DNA from: Verrucomicrobiota bacterium
GTDB taxonomy: Bacteria > Verrucomicrobiota > Verrucomicrobiia > Limisphaerales > UBA1096
Direction: 5' to 3'
NCBI GenBank assembly: GCA_030747605.1
Contig: JASLKL010000004.1
Coordinates: forward strand, 1-41,409
Length of the DNA stretch: 41,409 bases
Under the pieces are notes generated by a model. The model worked only from the letters and a program-made list of their open reading frames with translations. It did no database searches and was not told the origin of the DNA. Each line of letters opens with the position of its first letter. The stretch's first letter is position 1. The translations under genes and the position numbers were made by a program. Positions 1 to 9,202 of this stretch are shown in pieces.

Positions 1-297
1 ACAGTCTCAAATTCTCCAGCACAACCGTTGATCATGTTGAATAATCCCTTTGTGCATAAACAGGCTTCGATTTGGGCTGATTCTCTTTTGGAATCTGATG
101 TGACTAATACGAGTGATTTGGTTGACCTTGCATATAAGCAGGCATTTGGTCGTGAGCCTGAACCTTGGGAGTCCGCGGCCGCAGTGAAATTTATCAATTC
201 GGAAAAAGAAGTAGGTGGTGTAAGCTCGATTCGAGAGTCTTTAAAGGAATTTTGTCATACACTATTTAATGTAAAAGAGTTCGTTTTTTTATACTAA
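1..297 (+). CDS. C-terminal fragment of a DUF1553 (PSD1-type) secreted protein
   Basis: The reading frame is open from base 1, so the gene begins upstream of the window and only the last 98 residues are visible. The stretch SNSPAQPLIMLNNPFVHKQA matches the C-terminal signature of DUF1553 proteins, where a conserved Q-x-L-x-x-LN-(N/D)-P-F/Q segment precedes the final helices; the later LAYKQAFGREPEPWE is the usual 'YLxxLGRxPxxxE' motif of the same family. Such proteins normally carry an N-terminal cytochrome-like domain, DUF1549 and DUF1553, and are secreted. The DUF1501 gene follows after 16 bp, the standard gene order for this pair in Planctomycetes and Verrucomicrobia. The molecular function of the pair is not established; a role in polysaccharide breakdown is proposed from context only. 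The in-frame TTG at 28 is not considered a real start. Confidence 0.85.
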   Translation, partial: TVSNSPAQPLIMLNNPFVHKQASIWADSLLESDVTNTSDLVDLAYKQAFGREPEPWESAAAVKFINSEKEVGGVSSIRESLKEFCHTLFNVKEFVFLY

Positions 298-313
298 ATT
301 CAATTTTTTTAAA

Positions 314-1750
314 ATGAAACCAATGAACATGGCATGCAATAACTTTATGTCGAGTCCGCTGACTCGGCGTGAAATGTTGGGCCGCTGTGCTGGTGGGTTT
401 GGAGCTGTAGCCTTAAGTAGTCTTTTGTCTGATCCAGTCTACGGCAAGGCTAAATCTCCGTTTGCACCACGAAATACACATCACGAACCAAAGGCCAAGA
501 GTATTATTTTTCTCTATATGGATGGCGGTGTATCACAGGTCGATTCTTTCGACTACAAACCAAGGTTGGAGAAAGATCACGGCAAACCGTTTTCGGCTAA
601 AATTAATCCGACACAGTTCGATAACATCGGCAAGACGCTTAAGTCGCCTTGGAATTTCAAACAATATGGTCAGTGTGGATTAAATGTAAGTGATCTTTTT
701 CCCTATGTGGGTGAGATGGCGGATGATTTGTGCGTTGTTCGCTCGATGACATCGAAGTTTTCAGAGCATAATAGCGCGAATTTTTTTCTTCATACTGGAT
801 TTGGAGTGCAAGGGCGTCCGAGCATGGGAGCCTGGATGAGTTATGGACTTGGTGCTGAGGCGACCGATCTGCCTGGTTTTGTCGTGCTCAATGGGGGGCT
901 TATCCCTTCTGGTGGTTGGGATAATTTTGGTAATGGTTTTTTGCCGGCTAGTCATCAAGCGACGGTGTTTAAGACCGGTAAGGAGCCGTTAGCGGATATT
1001 CGTCCTCGTGAGAGTCGTGAGGGCGTGCAGAAGGCCAAACTTGGTTTGCTTAACAAACTGGATCAAGGAGTTCTTGAGAGGCTGGGACGTGTGGATGAAA
1101 TTGAGTCGGCTATCGCTAATTACGAGATGGCTTACCGAATGCAGGCGGCTGTACCTGAATTGATTAACATAAAAGGTGAAACCGATGGGACACAAAAGCT
1201 TTATGGGCTCGATTCAAAATATGAGCCAACTCGCACATTTGGAATGCAGTGTCTTATTGCGCGTCGATTAGTGGAAAAGGGTGTGCGATTCATTGAACTG
1301 ACTTGTCCAAGAATTAGCGGCAATGACAGATGGGATGCGCATGGTGGTCTTAAGAAGAATCACGGTGATAACTCTCGAGCAATAGATCAACCGATAGCAG
1401 GTTTACTGCGAGATCTTAAATCTAGAGGCATGCTAAAGGATACATTGGTTGTTTGGTCTGGCGAGTTTGGCCGAACTCCATTTGCTCAGGGCAGTAATGG
1501 CCGAGATCATAATCCGTTTGGCTTCACCATCTGGATGGCGGGCGGAGGTGTAAAAGAAGGGTTTACTTATGGCGCCACTGATGAGTTTGGTTACCGGGCA
1601 GTGGAGAATAAATTAGAAATACACGACATGCATGCCACTATGCTGCATTTGCTAGGAATGGATCATAAAAAAATGACATATTTCTTTGACGGTCGTGACA
1701 TGCGATTAACCGATGTGCATGGTCACGTCGCCCGTGATTTGATTGCCTGA
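314..1750 (+). CDS. DUF1501 family protein, Tat-exported
   Basis: A 478-residue protein of the DUF1501 family, which shares the alkaline phosphatase/sulfatase-like fold. The N-terminus has a twin-arginine signal (LTRREMLGR followed by a glycine/alanine-rich hydrophobic stretch), so it is probably exported folded, perhaps with a bound metal. The early IIFLYMDGGVSQVDSFD segment (about residues 64-80) is the family's first metal-site-like motif, and GEFGRTP and GRDHNP near residues 390-405 are its C-terminal hallmark. It directly follows a DUF1553 gene and precedes ispD by 10 bp, so the three are probably cotranscribed. The start is uncertain: ATG at 314, 323, 329 or 347 are all in frame, and 347 would place the Tat motif nearer the N-terminus. 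No Shine-Dalgarno sequence helps to decide. Substrate unknown. Confidence 0.88.
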   Translation: MKPMNMACNNFMSSPLTRREMLGRCAGGFGAVALSSLLSDPVYGKAKSPFAPRNTHHEPKAKSIIFLYMDGGVSQVDSFDYKPRLEKDHGKPFSAKINPTQFDNIGKTLKSPWNFKQYGQCGLNVSDLFPYVGEMADDLCVVRSMTSKFSEHNSANFFLHTGFGVQGRPSMGAWMSYGLGAEATDLPGFVVLNGGLIPSGGWDNFGNGFLPASHQATVFKTGKEPLADIRPRESREGVQKAKLGLLNKLDQGVLERLGRVDEIESAIANYEMAYRMQAAVPELINIKGETDGTQKLYGLDSKYEPTRTFGMQCLIARRLVEKGVRFIELTCPRISGNDRWDAHGGLKKNHGDNSRAIDQPIAGLLRDLKSRGMLKDTLVVWSGEFGRTPFAQGSNGRDHNPFGFTIWMAGGGVKEGFTYGATDEFGYRAVENKLEIHDMHATMLHLLGMDHKKMTYFFDGRDMRLTDVHGHVARDLIA

Positions 1751-1760
1751 AACCGGGTTC

Positions 1761-2444
1761 ATGCCGAAAGTGTCCATAGTTATTGTTGCAGCTGGCCTCG
1801 GTACGCGGATGGGGCAGGAGGATAAGCTTTTTTTCGAAGTGGCAGGCCTTCCTTTGGTTGGGCATACGTGGCGCCGATTTGATCGTTTTGTTGACGCCAG
1901 TGAAGTGGTAGTGGTGGCCCGTAAGGAATCGCACTCGTTATTTAATCAGCTTGCAAAGAATATTGAGCTTACGAAGCCTTGGTCTCTTGTCGATGGTGGA
2001 TTAGAGCGGCAGGATTCTGTATGGAATGGTGTGAATAAGAGTGACCCATCTGCGGATATTGTGGCAATTCAGGATGGGGCGAGACCTTGTTCCCCTCTCG
2101 ATGTGGTTAGCCAGGCTATTGTTGCAGCTGATGAGATGGGTGCAGCGGTATTGGCAAAGCGAGTGACTGACTCACTTAAGCGAGGAGGCGAGCAATCGCA
2201 AATTCTCGGAACAGTAATTCGTGAAAATCTATGGTCTGTTCAGACTCCGCAGATTTTTCGACGCGATGTGATTTTGGCTGCGTTGAAAAAAGTGCGTGAT
2301 CAAGGGATTGTTGTCACTGACGATACGGCTGCATGCGAAGCTATAGGGCAGCCAGTCAAGTTGATTGAATGCTACCAGCCCAATCCTAAAGCAACAACGC
2401 CCGATGATTTGCCGTTTATAGAATCCTTGTTATGTAGGTGTTGA
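1761..2444 (+). CDS. ispD: 2-C-methyl-D-erythritol 4-phosphate cytidylyltransferase (IspD)
   Basis: IspD transfers CMP from CTP to methylerythritol phosphate in the MEP isoprenoid pathway in the cytosol. The 227-residue protein has the usual family length. It shows the nucleotide-binding glycine-rich loop AAGLGTRMG with downstream DK (residues 10-22), VAIQDGARP in the middle, the VTDSLKR segment, TPQIFRRD, and VVTDDTAACEAIG with the C-terminal NPKATTPDDL. The start is taken at ATG 1761, because the upstream in-frame TTG at 1743 lies inside the DUF1501 stop region and adds six non-conserved residues. It follows the DUF1501 gene by 10 bp and converges on the next gene with a 14-bp gap. A housekeeping isoprenoid gene at the end of a DUF1553/DUF1501 unit is unexpected but the assignment itself is firm. 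Confidence 0.95.
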   Translation: MPKVSIVIVAAGLGTRMGQEDKLFFEVAGLPLVGHTWRRFDRFVDASEVVVVARKESHSLFNQLAKNIELTKPWSLVDGGLERQDSVWNGVNKSDPSADIVAIQDGARPCSPLDVVSQAIVAADEMGAAVLAKRVTDSLKRGGEQSQILGTVIRENLWSVQTPQIFRRDVILAALKKVRDQGIVVTDDTAACEAIGQPVKLIECYQPNPKATTPDDLPFIESLLCRC

Positions 2445-2458
2445 CTCCTGATATTTGA

Positions 2459-4474
2459 TTAACTTCCTGCGCCAATCAATTTAATTAAAGCAGCATCTTT
2501 TTCAGGGCCAGATTGAAAATCTAATGCACGAATATATCGTGATTTTTCAGCCTCTTTAGTTTTCTTGTTGAGAAGAATTTCAACGAGCAGATTTGAGGTC
2601 TTACTTGATCGAGACCGCCAAATGATATCGCGCCCTCCTGGGGTGTCCCAGTTACTGCCAACGGCATCCAGCCACGCTCCAAAAAATTTGTCCTGTTGTT
2701 TGTCAAGTGCAAGGCCAAGTGCTTCTAGATACCAGCGATCTTGGCCATTGTGTTGTTTTGCGAGTTGGGCCCAAAGGGTTGGAGCTTGTGGTGATTTGTT
2801 GTGGCGTAGAGCAATGGCGCATTCCCGACGAACGCCTGAATCCTTATCGTTAACCATTTTCTTTATAAATGGAATCATGTCTAGGCCGCGTTCTCGTGCG
2901 ATGCGGAGACCAGTTATCCTAATATCAGGGTTATTATCGTTGAGCGCTTTGTTAATGTATTTATTTTCAGCGCCCTCTATGCGAGCTAGAAGGTGGATTG
3001 CTCTTGCGCGAATGCGCTGATCGTCGCTTCCCCATGTTTTTAATAGTGTTTCTTCGGCTTGTGAACCAACCTTATGAAACTGTTGCCAGGCAATATAGCG
3101 TTCGGACATGTTCGGTGACGAAAGCATTGAGCTTGCAGTACGATTTTTCGCTATCTTGTAAGCTTTGGATTTTCCTTTTGGTGTAAGGCGGTAAATGCGC
3201 CCAGTCATTTGACCCGGCTTATGATCGGTCATGTGGTGTCCACCGACGTGGCCATCATGCCAATCTGAAATGAATACTGATCCGTCAGGTGCTGTGCAGA
3301 CATCAGAAGGGCGATACCAAGGGTCTTTACTTTGCAACATGTTAACTGTTTCTCCAGTATAACCAGCACCGCTGCGTTTGACCGGATAGGCGCGAACTAT
3401 GCGAGGTCCAGCATCACAATGCATTATTTGGCCTTGGAAAATATTAGGCAGTAATTTTCCTTCATAGATAGCGATTCCAGTTGGAGAACCTTGGCCGGTT
3501 TGTAGTAGGTTCGGTATTACTCCAGGATCGTTTTGATGCCAATGTCGGGATGGTACGTCTTTTTCTTGATTGGTTCTCTTGGTTCGCCAGCCCCGACCAG
3601 TGAGTTCGTCAGTGTAACCGAAATTACCGAATTCCATGACGTAGTTTATGCGAACACCACGGTTGCCGTCATCATCATTGTCAGATTGCCAGATAGTGCC
3701 AAAAGAATCGACGGTTACTTCATAGTTATTGCGGAAGTTGAAGCCAAGAGTTTCAACTTCACTGCTATCAAGATTGCAACGGAATACGAGTCCTTGTCGA
3801 TAAGGTTTACCGCGTCCGTCCACTTCATTGCCTGCCTTGTCCACAATAAATTTTTTTCCGTCTGGAGTTTTTAGGCGTCGTCCGTCATTGCCAATATTGA
3901 AATATAATTTTCCGTCAGGTCCGAATACAAAGGCATGAGCGCCATGGTCATGGTCAACGCCTCCTATGCCGTTGAATAATATCTTTGGCGGTCCGTCTGC
4001 TTTGTCGTCTCCGTTCTCATCCGTGAAGAGCAGGATTTTAGGCGAGCAGGAGACTATGATTTTCGTTCCAAGTACGCATATGCCAAGTGCAGCGTTGACG
4101 TCGTTGCCTTGGTAAAATGTTTTTGCGACATCTGCTTTTCCGTCTCCATCAGTATCCTCTAGTATGCGAATACGGTCGCCCTTGGGTTGTATTCTACCCC
4201 AAGGTTTAAATTGCCGATAGTTCACTCCTTCGGTGACCCATACGCGGCCTTCTGCGTCAATGTCCATATTGGCGGGATTCACCAACATAGGCTCGGATGC
4301 GAATAGGGTGGCCTCTAGTTCGGGGTGAGGGATGAGTAATTTGGCCTGTTTTTTTGCTGCTTCTACTCCGTGTCTTTTTTCGGCAGCGTTAAGAGATATT
4401 GTTGCCATGAGTATTGCTGCACCAATACTTAGGGCTGATTGTAACTGATTTAGTTTCATGTTGGAAAGTTTCAT
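2459..4474 (-). CDS. PVC-type membrane-bound dehydrogenase, short form without haem domain
   Basis: A secreted beta-propeller protein of the PVC-type dehydrogenase group (the TIGR02604 type). A signal peptide is followed by the propeller opening 'LIPHPELEATLFASEPMLVNP' region, DIDAEGRVWVTEG, a calcium-binding-like DTDGDGKAD repeat, DHDHGAHAFVFGPDGKLYF and PSDVCTAPDGSVFISDWHDG. About 130 residues of HEAT-like helical repeats close the protein. It ends there, without the C-terminal CxxCH cytochrome domain of the full-length paralogue at 6169. Two ATG starts are possible, 4474 and 4459; the in-frame TTG at 4504 merely lengthens the N-terminus. It is divergent from mqo and convergent with ispD. 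Function presumably oxidation or binding of a sugar-like substrate outside the cytoplasm; electron acceptor unknown since no haem site is encoded. Confidence 0.85.
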   Translation of the reverse strand: MKLSNMKLNQLQSALSIGAAILMATISLNAAEKRHGVEAAKKQAKLLIPHPELEATLFASEPMLVNPANMDIDAEGRVWVTEGVNYRQFKPWGRIQPKGDRIRILEDTDGDGKADVAKTFYQGNDVNAALGICVLGTKIIVSCSPKILLFTDENGDDKADGPPKILFNGIGGVDHDHGAHAFVFGPDGKLYFNIGNDGRRLKTPDGKKFIVDKAGNEVDGRGKPYRQGLVFRCNLDSSEVETLGFNFRNNYEVTVDSFGTIWQSDNDDDGNRGVRINYVMEFGNFGYTDELTGRGWRTKRTNQEKDVPSRHWHQNDPGVIPNLLQTGQGSPTGIAIYEGKLLPNIFQGQIMHCDAGPRIVRAYPVKRSGAGYTGETVNMLQSKDPWYRPSDVCTAPDGSVFISDWHDGHVGGHHMTDHKPGQMTGRIYRLTPKGKSKAYKIAKNRTASSMLSSPNMSERYIAWQQFHKVGSQAEETLLKTWGSDDQRIRARAIHLLARIEGAENKYINKALNDNNPDIRITGLRIARERGLDMIPFIKKMVNDKDSGVRRECAIALRHNKSPQAPTLWAQLAKQHNGQDRWYLEALGLALDKQQDKFFGAWLDAVGSNWDTPGGRDIIWRSRSSKTSNLLVEILLNKKTKEAEKSRYIRALDFQSGPEKDAALIKLIGAGS

Positions 4475-4587
4475 TAAAAGGCTAGAAAGAAGATAAAGCC
4501 ACAAATTTGGATGGCTTTCAACTCATCGATGGTTATTGGGTTGCGCTTGGATTAATATATTTTTTTAAGCATTCTCTCTGCCCCTTT

Positions 4588-6090
4588 ATGAGTAGCGCTC
4601 AACATATTGAAAATCCTGATATTGTTCTTATTGGCAGTGGTATTATGAGCGCTACGCTTGGTGCCATATTAAAGAGCCTCGAGCCCAGCCTGAAGATTCA
4701 GCTTTACGAGGTGACCGAGGATCTGGCGCAGGAAAGTTCCAATGGCTGGAATAACGCCGGAACTGGGCATGCGGGAATCTGTGAACTCAGTTATACGCCA
4801 AATCGAGGTGTAAATGGTGAAGTTGATGTCTCAAAAGCAATTGAAATTTTCGAGCAGTTCGAGCAGTCGAAATATTTTTGGGCATATGCTGTTCGTCATG
4901 GCCTCATTGACGATCCTAAAAAGTTTGTTAATCCAGTTCCTCATATTTCTTTCGTGTACGGCCAGAAACAAGTCGACTTTTTGCGTTCACGCTACAAGGG
5001 AATGAGTGCTCATCATTTTTTTAGTAGCATGCAGTACACGGAAGACCGTGAAACTATCCTTCAGTGGGCTCCTCTTTTAGTTTCCGGTCGTGATAATTTA
5101 CCGATAGCTGCCACCAAGGTGGATCGCGGAACAGATGTTAATTTCGGATCTCTGTCTTCGTCGCTTATAGAATGGTTAGGGAACCAAAATGGTTGTAGTT
5201 ATGCAACGCAACATCGTGTGATAGGACTTAATCGCATGGCTAAAAGCGGTTGGTCAGTAAAGGTTAAGGATCTAAATAACAGTCGGATATTTCGTACTAA
5301 TTCAAAATTTGTTTTTATTGGTGCAGGCGGTGGCAGTTTGCCGTTACTCCAAAATTCGGGAATAGAAGAAAGTAAGGGATACGGAGGTTTTCCGATAGGT
5401 GGTCAATGGCTGGTTTGTCATAAACCAGAGATTGTCGAACAACATGAGGCCAAGGTCTATGGCTTGTCGCCTGGTGCAGCTCCCACTATGGCAGTGCCTC
5501 ATTTGGATACTCGAATCATCAACGGTAAGAAGGCTCTTTTGTTTGGCCCTTACGCGGCGTGGACTACTAAGTTTTTGCATAAAGGTGGTAGTTTTTTTGA
5601 TCTTCCTGGTTCCATACGCTGGGATAACATAGCATCTCTGATCAAGGTTGGGGTTCATAACATCCCACTCGTGAAATATCTAATGCAGCAGGGAACTCAA
5701 AGTATGAATACCCGTATGAAAGAGTTGCGTAATTTTTATCCTGACGCAAAGGATGCCGATTGGGAATTGATTGATGCTGGTATTCGAGTGCAGGCGATTA
5801 AGAAAGAAGACGGCGATGCTGGGATAGTCCATTTTGGGACTGAAGTATTATCTAGTTCGGATAAGTCCATATCTGCTCTATTAGGAGCATCACCGGGAGC
5901 CTCGGTTTCTGTGAATATCATTCTTCAAATAATACGAGAAAATTTTGGGCATTTACTTCAAACAAAGGATGGGCGCGATCGTATGGCGAATATGATTCCT
6001 TCCTACGACGAAAAACTCGCCGATGCTTCTATGTCGGAACGACAAGCTTTTCTGAGCAAGGAGGCTGAGCAGTTGTTGCAGCTTCTTTAG
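4588..6090 (+). CDS. mqo: malate:quinone oxidoreductase
   Basis: Mqo is an FAD enzyme at the inner face of the cytoplasmic membrane that oxidises malate to oxaloacetate and passes electrons to quinone, replacing or supplementing soluble malate dehydrogenase. The 500-residue product has the family length. The N-terminal DIVLIGSGIMSATLG (residues 11-25) is the FAD Rossmann motif, followed by SSNGWNNAGTGHAGICELSYTP, a stretch highly typical of Mqo, and a C-terminal LLGASPGASVSVNIILQII. The start is ATG 4588; an upstream in-frame codon at 4507 would add 27 residues and lies in the divergent promoter region. Upstream of the start is a pyrimidine-rich run (4572-4587) and no Shine-Dalgarno motif. 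A TATATT box at 4556-4561 could be a -10 element. It sits between two paralogous PVC dehydrogenase genes. Confidence 0.95.
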   Translation: MSSAQHIENPDIVLIGSGIMSATLGAILKSLEPSLKIQLYEVTEDLAQESSNGWNNAGTGHAGICELSYTPNRGVNGEVDVSKAIEIFEQFEQSKYFWAYAVRHGLIDDPKKFVNPVPHISFVYGQKQVDFLRSRYKGMSAHHFFSSMQYTEDRETILQWAPLLVSGRDNLPIAATKVDRGTDVNFGSLSSSLIEWLGNQNGCSYATQHRVIGLNRMAKSGWSVKVKDLNNSRIFRTNSKFVFIGAGGGSLPLLQNSGIEESKGYGGFPIGGQWLVCHKPEIVEQHEAKVYGLSPGAAPTMAVPHLDTRIINGKKALLFGPYAAWTTKFLHKGGSFFDLPGSIRWDNIASLIKVGVHNIPLVKYLMQQGTQSMNTRMKELRNFYPDAKDADWELIDAGIRVQAIKKEDGDAGIVHFGTEVLSSSDKSISALLGASPGASVSVNIILQIIRENFGHLLQTKDGRDRMANMIPSYDEKLADASMSERQAFLSKEAEQLLQLL

Positions 6091-6168
6091 TTGTAGCTTG
6101 CTTTTGTTTGAGCTGTCTGGCTTTACCCGGCTCCACTAGTTGTTTACCATTTTGCATTGCTGCCTTTA

Positions 6169-9114
6169 ATGAAAACACTATTTTTATTTGGCGCTTGTAT
6201 TGTTGGTTTTTTCCAAGTCTTTGCAGCCCCATTATTACCTGAGGAATCCCTTCAGAAATTCGAAATTTTTGAAGATCTTCAGGTAGATCAACTTTTGACT
6301 GAGCCGCTTGTGAAGCAGCCAGTTTTTTTAAATTTTGATGAACGAGGCCGTATGTGGGTCGTGCAATATCGACAGTATCCGCATCCGGCAGGTCTCAAGA
6401 TGACTAGCCGTGATAATTATTGGCGAGCGGTTTATGACAAAATCCCGTTGCCGCCACCCAATCATGTTCGAGGGCGTGACAAAATTACCATTCATGAGGA
6501 CTCCGATGGTGATGGGCTTTATGATAGTCATAAAACTTTTATAGATGGGCTAAATATTGCTACTTCGTTGGCTCATGGTCGTGGTGGGGTGTGGGTGTTG
6601 AATCCGCCTTACCTTCTGTTCTATCCGGATGAGAATCGCGATGATATTCCAGATGGAGATCCAGTTGTTCATTTATCCGGATTTGGTTTGGAAGATACAC
6701 ATTCTGTAGTCAATAGTTTGAGATGGGGCCCAGATGGTTGGTTGTACGCTGCGCAAGGTAGTACTGTAACAGCAAAGGTGCGGCGGCCTGGCTTTGACGA
6801 GAAAGAGATTTATTCCATGGGGCAGAACATATGGCGATACCATCCAGAGACTCGTCGATATGAGATTTTTGCAGAGGGCGGCGGAAATGCCTTTGGCGTA
6901 GAGATAGATTCGAAGGGACGTATTTTTTCTGGTCATAATGGTGGAGATACCCGTGGCTTCCACTATGTGCAAGGTGGCTATTTACGAAAGGGCTTTAGTA
7001 AGCATGGGCCGCTTAGTAATCCATATGCTTTTGGTTACTTCGACGCCATGCCTCATAACAAAGTTCCGCGTTTCACTCATAACTTTATTGTCTATGAAGG
7101 TAGCGGGTTGCCGAGTAAATACCTTACAAAAATCATGGGTGTTGAGCCTATTCAAGGACGTGTTGTTTTAAGTGATCGAACTTTGATCGGGTCTTCCTTC
7201 AAAACTCAGGATACTGGACACCCAATGAAGACCAGTGATCGATGGTTTCGTCCGGTTGATATCAAGGCTGGGCCCGACGGCGGGGTTTATATATGCGATT
7301 GGTATGATGATCAGGTGAATCATTATCGAAATCATGAAGGCCGAATCGATCCGGAAAACGGTCGGATATACCGGTTGCGAGCTAAGGGAGTGTCGAACTT
7401 AGAGTTATTTGATCTGGCTAAGTATTCAACTCGGGAGTTGGTTGAATTACTTGGAAGTAATGACAAATGGCACCGTCAAACTGCACTTAGGTTGTTAGGG
7501 GACCGAAAGGACATATCGATTTTGCCATACTTAAAAAAGATCATCTCAGAGGAAAGAGGGCAGATAGCCCTTGAGGCTCTTTGGGCGGTAAATTTGTGTG
7601 GAGGATTTAATCCGAAATATGCTTCTGAAACACTGAATCATGCTAACCCTTATGTGCGGCTTTGGACTATTCGATTGCTTGGTGATGAGAAGGTTATGCC
7701 AGAGGAAACGGCAAGCCTGCTAAGCAGATTGGCCAGAAGCGAATCTAATGTTGAAGTGCGTGGTCAGCTTGCCGCAACAGCCAAGCGTTTGCCGAATGAC
7801 CAAGCACTTCCTATTGTCTATTCTTTGATGTGGCATGACGCTGACGCAGAGGATATCTATCAACCACTTATGGTTTGGTGGGCACTTGAATCTAAAGTGG
7901 ATTCGCATTCTGATGAGGTTCTCAGTTTGTTTGAGGATAAAGTGCTTTGGGGGAAGTCGCTGGTTCGGCAGCACCTGCTTAATCGATTAATCCGAAGATT
8001 TGCGAAGTCTGGTACGCGTCAGGATTTATTGAACAGCGCGCAATTGTTTGAACTTGCTCCACATGCTGATGCGTCAAAGATTTTGATGGATGGTTTCGAA
8101 CAAGCTTACAAGGGGCGATCGATGGCCGCCTTGCCGGAGCGACTGATGGCTGCGATGGCTCGACATGGAGGTAGATCTGTTGCTTTGGGGCTGCGGCGAG
8201 GGGAGGTTGAGGCGGTTGAAGTGGCATTAGGAGTGATAGCTGACGTAAAAGCTGAGAAACTAATTCGTCTTCAGTATACAGAGATACTTGGGGAAGCTCC
8301 AAACCCGAAGGCTATTCCAGTGCTATTGAATATCTTGAAAAGCGAGCCGGGGAGCGACTTGAAAAGGGCGGCCCTCGGTGCCCTTAAACCGTATAGTGAG
8401 GCGCAAATTGCAATTGAAATATTGGATGTCTACGTAAGTCTGCCTATTGAGGTTAGGCAGGTAGCAGGGGCATTGTTGGCAGGGAGGATAACTTTTGCTA
8501 GAGCTTTGCTTCAGTCCGTTGAAGATGGAGCTCTTCCGAGCGGGTTAGTTTCACCAGAGGTCGTCAACTTGATGAGATCTCATAAGGATGCCAGAGTATC
8601 TCTCTTAGTAGATAAACATTTTGCAAGTTTAGAAACTGATTCAGCCAAGTTAGAGGAGGAAATAAAGCGACTTTCCCTCTTGATAAAAGATAAGCCAGGC
8701 GACCCTTATGCTGGGAAAAAACTGTTTACAGCAAGTTGTGGTTCATGTCATAGGCTTTTTGAGCAGGGAGGATATATTGGGCCGGACCTTAGCGTTTACC
8801 AGCGTGATGATATTGACACTATGTTGCTAAGTATTATTAATCCCAGTGCGGAAATTCGAGAAGGCTATGAAAATTTCTTATTGATCACAGAAGACGGCCG
8901 GACAGTTGTGGGTTTTCTTGTGGAGCAAGATAGTCGAATTGTCGTTTTACGTGGTTTGGATGGGCAAGATATCACGGTGCAACGAAAGGAAATTAAGACG
9001 ATGAGGGCTCAGGGTGTTTCGCTCATGCCTAGCGGGCTTTTATCATCATATTCGAACGATCAAATTCGTGATTTATTAGCCTATTTGCGCAGTACCCAAC
9101 CTTTGAACAATTAG
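6169..9114 (+). CDS. PVC-type membrane-bound dehydrogenase with HEAT repeats and C-terminal cytochrome c domain
   Basis: A 981-residue exported protein. A short signal peptide ends near residue 19 (…VFA). The beta-propeller part carries NFDERGRMWVVQYRQYP, a DSDGDGLYD calcium-like loop, SVVNSLRWGPDGWLY and FRPVDIKAGPDGGVYICDWYDDQ. HEAT-like repeats occupy roughly residues 420-830. The C-terminal cytochrome domain has CGSCH with haem-attaching cysteines 857 and 860 and His861, then GGYIGPDL, and ends in the SLMPSGLLSSYSNDQIRDLLAYL motif typical of the family. It is likely a periplasmic electron-transferring dehydrogenase of sugars or alcohols; the substrate cannot be read from sequence. ATG 6169 is preferred over TTG 6157. 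It lies 78 bp after mqo, same strand, and may share electron-transport context with it. Confidence 0.9.
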   Translation: MKTLFLFGACIVGFFQVFAAPLLPEESLQKFEIFEDLQVDQLLTEPLVKQPVFLNFDERGRMWVVQYRQYPHPAGLKMTSRDNYWRAVYDKIPLPPPNHVRGRDKITIHEDSDGDGLYDSHKTFIDGLNIATSLAHGRGGVWVLNPPYLLFYPDENRDDIPDGDPVVHLSGFGLEDTHSVVNSLRWGPDGWLYAAQGSTVTAKVRRPGFDEKEIYSMGQNIWRYHPETRRYEIFAEGGGNAFGVEIDSKGRIFSGHNGGDTRGFHYVQGGYLRKGFSKHGPLSNPYAFGYFDAMPHNKVPRFTHNFIVYEGSGLPSKYLTKIMGVEPIQGRVVLSDRTLIGSSFKTQDTGHPMKTSDRWFRPVDIKAGPDGGVYICDWYDDQVNHYRNHEGRIDPENGRIYRLRAKGVSNLELFDLAKYSTRELVELLGSNDKWHRQTALRLLGDRKDISILPYLKKIISEERGQIALEALWAVNLCGGFNPKYASETLNHANPYVRLWTIRLLGDEKVMPEETASLLSRLARSESNVEVRGQLAATAKRLPNDQALPIVYSLMWHDADAEDIYQPLMVWWALESKVDSHSDEVLSLFEDKVLWGKSLVRQHLLNRLIRRFAKSGTRQDLLNSAQLFELAPHADASKILMDGFEQAYKGRSMAALPERLMAAMARHGGRSVALGLRRGEVEAVEVALGVIADVKAEKLIRLQYTEILGEAPNPKAIPVLLNILKSEPGSDLKRAALGALKPYSEAQIAIEILDVYVSLPIEVRQVAGALLAGRITFARALLQSVEDGALPSGLVSPEVVNLMRSHKDARVSLLVDKHFASLETDSAKLEEEIKRLSLLIKDKPGDPYAGKKLFTASCGSCHRLFEQGGYIGPDLSVYQRDDIDTMLLSIINPSAEIREGYENFLLITEDGRTVVGFLVEQDSRIVVLRGLDGQDITVQRKEIKTMRAQGVSLMPSGLLSSYSNDQIRDLLAYLRSTQPLNN

Positions 9115-9202
9115 AGTTTTTTCTTTGTTTTAAAATCATGGTCACAATTTTTATCCTAAGCGTTGGTTTGGAGTATTTGCTTCTTTTTAGTAGGTTCTCC
9201 CT

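Noticed and set aside
1743-1760. TTG 1743 as the ispD start
   Set aside because: It overlaps the DUF1501 stop region and adds six residues not expected in IspD; ATG 1761 gives a normal N-terminus.
7720-8302. Long open frames on the minus strand inside the PVC dehydrogenase gene
   Set aside because: They are opposite a well-supported coding region with HEAT-repeat pattern and their translations are low-complexity, without any family motif.
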